The notes under the pieces were generated by a model, which was given only the letters and a program-made list of their open reading frames with translations, did no database searches and was not told the DNA's origin. 7,337 nt of DNA, taken from assembly GCA_003456035.1 (NCBI GenBank), contig DMPJ01000537.1, positions 1,493 through 8,829 on the forward strand. The letters run 5' to 3'. Source of the DNA: Planktothrix sp. UBA8402. Its GTDB lineage: Bacteria > Cyanobacteriota > Cyanobacteriia > Cyanobacteriales > Microcoleaceae. Position numbers and translations under genes: made by a program. Within the stretch, counting starts at the first letter, position 1. Each line of letters starts with the position of its first letter. This document shows positions 1-6,600 of the stretch, one piece after another.

Positions 1-522
1 AGGGATTTGATTCAAGAATCAATTTTAGCCATCGCCAGTTATTGTGAACAATTTGATCTGGATGGGATTACACTTTATTTGTTTTCCGATCAATTTCAAC
101 GTTATGAAAAAGTAACTTCTGACCGAGTGATTCAGATTTTTGAACACCATCAACCCTCTGGGAAAAATCGCTTGTCTCCAGTGTTAAAAGATGCCACCGA
201 TCACTATTTTGGACGACGAGCCACCGAACAAACTAAAGTCAATGGCGAAACAATTATTATTGTGACTTCGGGAGAAATCGAAAATCCCGCCAACCTCAGA
301 CAAATTATTATTGATGCAGCCAATCAAGTTAACAGGGAGGAAGAATTAGCTATTGAACTAATTCAAGTTGGTTCTAACTCTGATGTTACCAAATTTTTTC
401 ATGGTTTAGATGATAATTTACAAAGTCAGGGAGCTAAATTTGATATTTGTAATACAATTACCCTATCGGATTTAGATTCTATGAGTTTAACAGATTTGTT
501 GCTTAAAGCGATTATTGATTAA
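1..522 (+). CDS. vWA-domain protein, 5' end missing, MIDAS degenerate
   Basis: The frame is open from base 1, so the true start lies upstream; the TTG at base 7 is not the start. The visible 173 residues match from memory the cyanobacterial stand-alone von Willebrand factor A proteins of about 200 residues: DGITLYLFS near residue 21, TIIIVTSGE in the middle, then ELIQVGSN, GAKFDICNT and a C-terminal LTDLLLKAIID. About 30 N-terminal residues, which would hold the first metal-site motif (DxSxS), are outside the window. In the visible part the usual Thr motif (GTTNL-like) reads GKNRL and the usual TDGE reads TSGE, so two expected MIDAS metal ligands look replaced. vWA domains normally mediate protein-protein contacts; no partner is evident here. 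No signal peptide or membrane segment is visible. The family call is firm; the role is unknown. Confidence 0.85.
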   Translation, partial: RDLIQESILAIASYCEQFDLDGITLYLFSDQFQRYEKVTSDRVIQIFEHHQPSGKNRLSPVLKDATDHYFGRRATEQTKVNGETIIIVTSGEIENPANLRQIIIDAANQVNREEELAIELIQVGSNSDVTKFFHGLDDNLQSQGAKFDICNTITLSDLDSMSLTDLLLKAIID

Positions 523-599
523 ACTTTGAATTTGAAAAATTGGCTGCCTTGGTTGTAGTTTATCAAGATGATTTTATTGATTTTTAGAGGTTAATAATT

Positions 600-1742
600 A
601 TGATAGAATTTTCCTTAGAAAAATTAGTTTCTCAGTCGATAAAAACCTTGGATTCTATTTTAATTGATGAAAAATTGCCCCCATCAGAACGGGCATCCGT
701 TGCCTTTAAAATTTTAGAAATGGCAGGGAATTTTACACCAGAGGCTCCATCTAATTCTGCTGCTCTTGCTTCACAAACCCAGTCTTTAGGATTGCCAAAA
801 CTTAATTTTACTGATCCTAAAATATTTTTACATTTAGCCGCCTATCGAGATTCAGAACTAATTCCCACCTTAAAAGATGCCTTAAAAAAAGCCCATCGTC
901 CCGAAAAAATAACCTTTGGAATTGTTTGGCAATTTATTCCAGGAGAAGACGAAAATATCACCGAAAAAATGCAGGAATTTCCCGGCAAAATGATCGAAAT
1001 AGATGCCAGACAATCCCTTGGTGTCTGTTGGGCTAGATCCCTTGGTCAACGCTTACTTCATGATGAAGATTTTATCTTACAATTAGATAGTCACCATCGT
1101 TTTGTTGAAGGTTGGGATAGTTTATTATTACAACAACTCGCCCAATGTCCTAGTTCCAAACCCATACTTTCTGCCTATACTCCCCCTTATCTTCCCCCCG
1201 ATGAAATTCCCCCAGGATATCCCTGCACTCGTTTAACCGCCCATCATTTTGATGAACATGGGATTTTAAGTTTTGTCGCTGGAGAAAGTCTAGCGTCCTA
1301 TTCTGAACCTCAGTTAGGAATGTTTTTAGCCGGAGGATTTATTTTCGCCCCCCGACAATTTTATTTAGAAGTTCCCTATGATCCTTTTCTCTATTTTAGA
1401 GGTGAAGAAATTACCCTTTCCACCAGAGCTTGGACAAAAGGATGGGATATTTTTTATCCCCATCAAATTACCATTTATCACTATTATACTCGCACTAATG
1501 CTAAAAAACATTGGGATGTGGATTCTGAATGGTTCAAATTAGAACAAAAATCCAGAGAAAGAGTTAAAAAAATATTAAGAATTAATCCATTAGAAGCAGA
1601 AAGTTTAGAAATTTACGATATTGGAAATATTAGAACTCTCGAAGACTATCAAAACTTTTGTGGGATTAATTTCCAAACCCGAGAAATATCCGAAACAGCT
1701 TCTAAAGGAATTCCCACAAAATCAGTCATCAGTAATTCGTAA
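600..1742 (+). CDS. GlcNAc-type glycosyltransferase (PF11397-like, Skp1 GlcNAc-transferase relative)
   Basis: This is a complete 380-residue protein. Residues 75-300 match the 'glycosyltransferase (GlcNAc)' family, related to GT60 Skp1 GlcNAc-transferases: IFLHLAAYRD at 75-84, the nucleotide-sugar/metal motif QLDSHHRF at 161-168 (D163, H165), AGGF at 244-247, FRGEE at 266-270 and HYYTR at 294-298. Residues 1-45 form a separate helical, charged segment and 46-66 look like a linker. No signal peptide or transmembrane helix is seen, so the enzyme is probably cytoplasmic. It would transfer a sugar, likely GlcNAc from UDP-GlcNAc, to an unidentified acceptor, either glycan or protein. The ATG at 600 is supported by AGAGG at 586-590, nine bases upstream. 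The last residues (SVISNS) and the stop are encoded by an intergenic-type repeat, suggesting the C-terminus was altered. The family is quite sure; the substrate is not. Confidence 0.85.
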   Translation: MIEFSLEKLVSQSIKTLDSILIDEKLPPSERASVAFKILEMAGNFTPEAPSNSAALASQTQSLGLPKLNFTDPKIFLHLAAYRDSELIPTLKDALKKAHRPEKITFGIVWQFIPGEDENITEKMQEFPGKMIEIDARQSLGVCWARSLGQRLLHDEDFILQLDSHHRFVEGWDSLLLQQLAQCPSSKPILSAYTPPYLPPDEIPPGYPCTRLTAHHFDEHGILSFVAGESLASYSEPQLGMFLAGGFIFAPRQFYLEVPYDPFLYFRGEEITLSTRAWTKGWDIFYPHQITIYHYYTRTNAKKHWDVDSEWFKLEQKSRERVKKILRINPLEAESLEIYDIGNIRTLEDYQNFCGINFQTREISETASKGIPTKSVISNS

Positions 1743-1748
1743 TTCGTA
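1732..1748 (+). repeat. Heptamer direct repeat gtaattc (2.4 copies) across a stop codon
   Basis: Two exact gtaattc units (1732-1738, 1739-1745) are followed by a partial gta. They are preceded by cagtcatcagt, itself a short near-repeat. Tracts of this kind are familiar from cyanobacterial intergenic regions (short tandem heptamers). The stop codon of the upstream glycosyltransferase (1740-1742) lies inside the second unit. Confidence 0.6.
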
Positions 1749-1770
1749 TATATAGGACTTACGCAGGTCG

Positions 1771-1791
1771 CCCGAGAAACCGGGTTTTTTT
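1771..1791 (+). terminator. Small hairpin plus T-run, terminator-like, after the glycosyltransferase gene
   Basis: CCCG (1771-1774) can pair with CGGG (1781-1784) around a six-base loop, followed directly by seven Ts (1785-1791). The geometry fits an intrinsic terminator but the stem is only 4 bp (5 with a G-T wobble), so it would be weak. It lies 29 bases past the stop codon. The AAACCGGGTTT core is the first of three related copies in this gap, so the hairpin may belong to a dispersed repeat rather than be a dedicated terminator. Confidence 0.45.
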
Positions 1792-1824
1792 AGAGAATAT
1801 CTGGGTCACAACCAAGTATTTTCG

Positions 1825-1892
1825 TAAAAAACCGGGTTTTTGAGTTAACTTATGCTAAGAATCACAATCCCTGTTAAAAACCCGGTTTTTTA
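1825..1892. repeat. Perfect 17-bp inverted repeat with 34-bp loop next to the tonB-like start
   Basis: Arm 1 (1825-1841, taaaaaaccgggttttt) is the exact reverse complement of arm 2 (1876-1892). The 34-base loop is 1842-1875. Arm 2 ends two bases before the ATG at 1895. The same AAACCGGGTTT core also occurs at 1777-1787, so three related copies lie about 50 bases apart. Each arm is itself nearly palindromic (AAAACC-C-GGTTTT). In RNA the arms would form a strong stem that could end upstream transcription or limit access to the downstream start codon. It may alternatively be a pair of dispersed-repeat ends. Confidence 0.7.
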
Positions 1893-1894
1893 TT

Positions 1895-3325
1895 ATGACG
1901 GCTTCGACAACATCCTTGATTGAATTTGTCCCATCCACCTTTCGCCAACCCGTTGTCCTGTGTGTGTTGGCATCTTTAGGGGTGCATGGGGTATTTGCGG
2001 CCAATATTCAATATATTAGTTTCTATTCCCAATCAATTAAACTCCCTCCCACAGTTCAAGTGGTGGAACTTTCCCCCGAACAAATTAGTGGGGTTTACCC
2101 AGCCGCCCCTTCTAAACTCTCCTTCACTCCCTTAGATTCTCTTTCTCCTTCTTTATCTATTCTTCCAGTCCCGACCGTCGATAATATTCTGCCTCCCCCC
2201 GCACCGTCCGACTTCATGCCGGGGGCATCCCTTCCCGTCTGGCCAACTAATATTCCCCTACCGCCCCCGAGTAATTCCCCAGGTTTACCAACTTACCGTT
2301 TACCCCCCGTTATCTCCCAGGGGTCTAATTCCAATAATCTGAATTCTGGTTCTATTGGATTTTTGCCTAACTCTAGTCCGTCTTTATCCTTTGTTCCCGG
2401 GCCACCTTTAGGCTTTGATAATTCAAATGTTCCCCCGGCTGAACTTCCCGGACAACCAAAACAACCGGGGAATTTACCTCCTAGGGATGAATTAGCCTTG
2501 CGACAACAGTTAATCCGAGAATTGGGTCAGGACGTCGATTGTCCACCAATGTTTAATAATGGCAATTGCAGCCCCTCAATTTTCAATCCGAACAATAATA
2601 ATACTAATCCAGAGGCCGATCCCAAACCTCCTGAAAATAATCCCGATGTCCAACCAAAAGACCCTAAAGGCTCGATTTTGGCGGGACTCCAGAAGGGTTT
2701 ACAAGAGGGAGGAGGGGCTAAAGCCCAACAACCAGCCCAACAACCGCAAACTCCTGAAGGTGTTGTTAATGAACAACAAACGGCGATGTTACAAGGCGGA
2801 GGGGCTTATCTAAACTGGGTAAATAGTTTACTCCCCGACTATCCCAATTTAGAAACCGCGTCTCCGAGGGTGGCTGATAGTTTATATCCGGCGGCGGCTT
2901 GTGAGCAAAAGTTAACAGGGAAGGTTTTAATTGGGGTAGTTGTGGGTGAAGGTGGAGAAATTTTACAAAAGCCAGAACTATTATTAGCTACAGGTTATCC
3001 GGTTCTGGATGATGCCGCGGTCGCCACAGTTGGAGCTATGACCTTTGACCCTAGCAGTTCACCCAAGGCTTATCAAATTCAATTTCAGTTTAATAGTCAG
3101 GAGAACTGCAAAACCGTTGATAATCAGACGACCGCACCTTCTAATCCTCCTGGGGCTGCTTCTCCACCCCCGGCACAGCCAACTCCCCCGATACCGGAAA
3201 CTCAACAACCTGTTAATCCTTTGGAACAAAAACCCCCCCAGTCGGAAACTCAACAACCTGTTAATCCTTTGGAACAAAAACCCCCCCAGTCGGAAACTGA
3301 AGAACCTGTTAATCCCCTGGAATAA
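1895..3325 (+). CDS. TonB-family energy transducer with proline-rich spacer and repeat tail
   Basis: The protein has 476 residues. Residues 18-43 form one N-terminal hydrophobic anchor after a short cytoplasmic segment, followed by PPTVQVVELSPEQ (51-63), a stretch typical of cyanobacterial TonB-like proteins. Residues 68-300 are a low-complexity Pro/Ser/Asn-rich periplasmic spacer with an Asn run at 233-236. Residues 305-402 resemble the TonB C-terminal domain (YPAAACEQKLTGKVLIGVVV, then GYPVLDDAAVATVGAMTFDP). TonB proteins couple inner-membrane proton motive force, through ExbB/ExbD, to outer-membrane receptors; neither partner gene nor a receptor is in the window. Residues 412-476 form an unusual proline-rich tail beyond the TonB domain, made of 16-residue repeats. 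The ATG at 1895 is the first start after an in-frame stop at 1856, but no Shine-Dalgarno sequence precedes it. A structural or envelope-spanning role is possible. A terminator follows the gene. Confidence 0.8.
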   Translation: MTASTTSLIEFVPSTFRQPVVLCVLASLGVHGVFAANIQYISFYSQSIKLPPTVQVVELSPEQISGVYPAAPSKLSFTPLDSLSPSLSILPVPTVDNILPPPAPSDFMPGASLPVWPTNIPLPPPSNSPGLPTYRLPPVISQGSNSNNLNSGSIGFLPNSSPSLSFVPGPPLGFDNSNVPPAELPGQPKQPGNLPPRDELALRQQLIRELGQDVDCPPMFNNGNCSPSIFNPNNNNTNPEADPKPPENNPDVQPKDPKGSILAGLQKGLQEGGGAKAQQPAQQPQTPEGVVNEQQTAMLQGGGAYLNWVNSLLPDYPNLETASPRVADSLYPAAACEQKLTGKVLIGVVVGEGGEILQKPELLLATGYPVLDDAAVATVGAMTFDPSSSPKAYQIQFQFNSQENCKTVDNQTTAPSNPPGAASPPPAQPTPPIPETQQPVNPLEQKPPQSETQQPVNPLEQKPPQSETEEPVNPLE

Positions 3326-3340
3326 AACCCCTCGCAGTCT
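3197..3340 (+). repeat. 48-bp coding tandem repeat, three copies, the third with a stop
   Basis: Units at 3197-3244 and 3245-3292 are identical and each encodes the 16 residues ETQQPVNPLEQKPPQS. The third unit (3293-3340) aligns over its full length with nine differences. One changes CAA (Gln) to TAA, which is the stop codon of the TonB-family gene (3323-3325). The repeat similarity therefore continues past the stop, to about base 3339. Each of the first two units holds an A5C7 homopolymer stretch (C7 at 3233-3239 and 3281-3287). Confidence 0.92.
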
Positions 3341-3351
3341 ACAAGCGTGAA

Positions 3352-3404
3352 CCCCAGAATCCCTGTGCTGAATCTAACTCAGAAAAGGGGATTCAGGGGC
3401 TTTT
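3352..3404 (+). terminator. Intrinsic terminator after the tonB-like gene
   Basis: CCCCAGAATCCC (3352-3363) pairs with GGGATTCAGGGG (3388-3399), a 12-position stem with a single A-A mismatch. It is followed by C and TTTT (3401-3404) and then GTT. The 24-base loop contains a nested hairpin, CTGA (3368-3371) with TCAG (3379-3382). It lies 26 bases after the stop codon and would separate the TonB-family gene from the large glycosyltransferase gene. Confidence 0.7.
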
Positions 3405-3621
3405 GTTGGTGTGGGTATGAATAAGGACGGATATTATAGCAAATATCAAATATTTGGTAAAGATTGGGTAAAGATTAGTAGACTGACACTTATTTAAAAC
3501 CAACTGTTAGTGTTACCAATATTATATATAAGAGTGCATCTCTTTTTTCTACAGGCTGCGATAAAAATAACTTTATAACACCGGAGCCGGTCTACAAGAG
3601 GCTATTCTCTGGCCAATAACA
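3405..3621 (+). promoter_or_regulatory. Probable promoter/leader region of the large glycosyltransferase fusion
   Basis: This 217-bp stretch between terminator and ATG contains no gene that I can see. It is AT-rich and has several candidate signals: a caaatat/atatttg hairpin (3440-3446 with 3450-3456); an 11-bp tandem direct repeat ggtaaagattg/ggtaaagatta (3456-3477); TTGGTAA (3454-3460) facing TTACCAA (3513-3519); a TATTATATATA stretch (3520-3530) that could hold a -10 box; and a near-palindrome ACCGGAGCCGGT (3580-3591). No convincing -35 box is spaced to the -10 candidate. AAGAGG at 3596-3601 is 20 bases from the ATG, too far for a normal ribosome binding site. Which of these elements are functional is not known. 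Confidence 0.4.
3456..3477 (+). repeat. 11-bp tandem direct repeat, candidate regulator-binding site
   Basis: ggtaaagattg (3456-3466) is followed without a gap by ggtaaagatta (3467-3477), identical at 10 of 11 positions. Eleven-bp periodicity places both copies on the same DNA face, as in tandem response-regulator half-sites. It overlaps one arm of an inverted repeat ending at 3456. The regulator is unknown. Confidence 0.5.
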
Positions 3622-6600
3622 ATGACCGATATTAAAACTCTGATCCTACCTTACTCCCGCCACTTCCTAGAGTGGTTGCACCAACACCATGTTAGTTTGG
3701 CTCTGACTACCTACCAAACCAACCGTCTGTGCTTGATTGGAGTCCAACCCAACGGCCAAATTTTCACTCCGGTTTGGGAATTTGACCGTCCGATGGGACT
3801 CTATGCTACAACAGAACGCTTTTACCTCGCCACCCGTTATCAAATTTGGCGGTTTGAAAATATCCTGGAAAACGGGGAACTTTTACAGGAGAAATATGAT
3901 CGCGTCTATGTTCCTCGTGTTGCCTATACCACCGGAGATGTAGACGTACATGATCTGATAGCTGACCCCCAGGGTAATATCATTTTTGCCAACACGGAAT
4001 ATAGCTGTTTAGCGACACTTCACCCCCAACACAGTTTTACCCCGCTCTGGACACCGCAATTCATCAGCAAACTCGCCCCGGAAGATCGCTGTCATCTCAA
4101 TGGGTTAGCGGCTGTTAACGGTGTTCCCCGCTATGTTACAGCCATTAGTCGCTCCGATGTGGCATCGGGTTGGCGACATCGACGACAAGATGGGGGAGTG
4201 GTTATTGATATTCAAACCAACGAAATCATCGCCAGTGGTTTATCTATGCCCCACTCTCCTCGATGGTATCAAAATAAATTGTGGTTAATCAACTCAGGAA
4301 CAGGAGATTTTGGCTATATTGAAAATGGTGAATTTGTCGCCATAACTTTCTGTCCTGGTTACGGTCGAGGATTGGCTTTTGTCGGTGATTTTGCGGTTGT
4401 GGGTTTATCTAAACCTAGAGATTATCATTTTTCGGGTTTATTAATCGGAGAAAGACTAGCACAAAAAGAAGCCGAAGCCCGTTGTGGTATCCTAATTATT
4501 AACTTAAATACTGGAGATATTGTTGAGTGGCTAGATATGGATAGCGAAGCCACAGAACTCTATGATGTCGCTATTTTTCCTCAAGTTAGATGTCCGATGG
4601 CTTTGGGTTTTAAAAGTGGAAATATTGCTAAATTAGTGACTATTGGTAGCCCCGCAACAACCCAGAAAAAAGTCATCTCTTTTAGTCTTTGGGGCAATGA
4701 TCCTATCTACAATATCGGTGCGATTAAAAATGCGGAATTAGCGCTTAAAATTTATTCAGGTTGGATTTGTCGGTTTTATGTGGATGAAACAGTTCCTAAA
4801 GAAACTTTAGAACATTTAGGGGGTTGGAGTCATGTTGAAATCATCCCGATGCAGACTCCCTCTCAAAATTGTACCGGATCATTTTGGCGGTTTCTAGCAG
4901 TGAATGATCCTGATGTCGAAATTACGATTATTCGGGATACGGACTCCCGTTTGAATCAACGAGAAAAAGCCGCCGTCGATCAATGGTTAACCAGTCCTTT
5001 TCCCTTTCATATTATGCGAGATCATCCTTGGCATCGAAGCAAAATTATGGGAGGAATGTGGGGATTTAAAGGCAATTTCGAGATACAAACTGCCATCAAT
5101 AATTATGTCAAAACTCACGCTGAATCTTTAACGAAAGGCATTGATCAACAGTTTTTGAACGATGTGATTTATCCCTTGGCTCAATATCAAAGTTTGGTTC
5201 ATGATGAATTTTATGGGGGTAAACTCTTTCCACTTCCTCGTCAAAAGACTGAATATGTCGGGCAGATTTTTCGGGAAGATGAGACGACGATTTCAGAATT
5301 AGATGAGATCCTAGAACAACACTTAAGAAAAGTAGAAAACCCACAGTTAAAAGCAGCAAAAGCTGAATTTGAACGGGGGCAAGATTTGAAAAAGCAAGGA
5401 AAAATTGAAGCAGCGATCGCTTGTTTTCAAAACGCGATAGCAGCCGACCCAAATTATATTCCTGCCCACAATAACTTAGGAACTTTATTTCAAAATCAAA
5501 AACATTTAGATCAAGCAATTACCTGTTATCAAAACGCTCTAAAAATTAACCCAAATTCAACGTTAACATTAACTAACCTGGGGTCAATTTATATAATTGA
5601 AGGTCAGTTAAATCGAGCCGAGGAGTTATTAAACCGCGCCTTGGAATTAAACCCTGAACTTGTCCCAGCGTTGTATAATTTAGGTTTATTGTATAAACAA
5701 CAAGCCAAATTAGACGAAGCCATTCAGCTATTCCAAACCGCAGCCAAACATCAACGGGATTATGCTGATGCCTATTTTGAATTAGGGCAAATTTGGGAAA
5801 TGAAGAGTCAATTTATCCTAGCGAAACTCGCCTATGAACGAGTGCAAAAACTCAACCCTAATGCTCAACATTTATTATCCCATATTGGTTTTGTGAAACT
5901 CAATCTCTGCGACTGGGAAAACTATGATAATTTTGTGCAGGATCTGATTAATTCCACGACCCAATATATAGAGGAAGACGAGAAAGGTTTTACCCTAGCT
6001 CCCTTTCAGTTAAACGCCCTTCCAATTCCTCCCGAATTATCCCTAGCCGTTGCCCAGAAACACGCCATAGGAATTGAGAAATCAATAGCTAAGAAAAAAC
6101 CTCAATTCATCTATTCTCAAAAGACCGATAAACTGCGGGTGGGTTATGTTTCCCCAGATTTCTACAGTCACGCCGTCGGACGCTTAATTTATCAAATTTT
6201 TGAAAACCATAACCGAGACGAGTTTGAAATCTTTGGCTATAACCTATTAAATGTCAACGATGAAGTCACAGAAATGATTAAAAATGGCTGTGATCAATTT
6301 CGAGATATTTCCCAACTTCCTGCCGTCGATGCTGCTGTCCAAATTAACGCTGATGGCATTGATATTTTAATCGATTTAGCCGGGTATACTGGTTACAGCA
6401 AACCGCAAATATTTGCTTATCAACCTGCACCTATACAGGCAAGTTTTCTGGGATATCCCAATACAATGGGAGCCAATTTTATTCAATATTTGCTAACGGA
6501 TGAATGGGTTGTACCAGCAAATTTAGCTAAAAATTACAGCGAGTCAATTATCTATTTACCCCATCAGTTTATCTGTTCACCGATGGAGATTTCCAACCAA

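Noticed and set aside
7..9. TTG as the start of the vWA gene
   Set aside because: The frame is open to base 1 and the domain clearly lacks its N-terminal strand and DxSxS motif, so the start is outside the window.
1777..1891. CRISPR-like array from three AAACCGGGTTT copies about 50 bp apart
   Set aside because: One copy is inverted, the core is short and AT-flanked, only three copies exist, and two pair as an inverted repeat.
3197..3340. CRISPR-like array from the 48-bp repeats
   Set aside because: The units are contiguous with no spacers and encode a regular protein repeat.
3045..3350. 101-codon + strand frame over the 48-bp repeats
   Set aside because: The repeat length is a multiple of three, so every frame repeats. 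This one is an alternative-frame reading of the TonB-family gene without a ribosome site.
3483..3488. CTGACA as a -35 box
   Set aside because: The hexamer about 17 bases further on (gttagt, 3506-3511) does not look like a -10 box, and the TATA-rich stretch is too far away.
3596..3601. AAGAGG as the ribosome binding site of the large gene
   Set aside because: It is 20 bases from the ATG at 3622, and no in-frame ATG, GTG or TTG lies between the in-frame stop at 3568 and that ATG.
5108..5518. 136-codon open frame on the minus strand
   Set aside because: It lies antisense inside the strongly supported DxD/TPR-coding region, has no recognisable domain or start signal, and is a shadow of the real gene.
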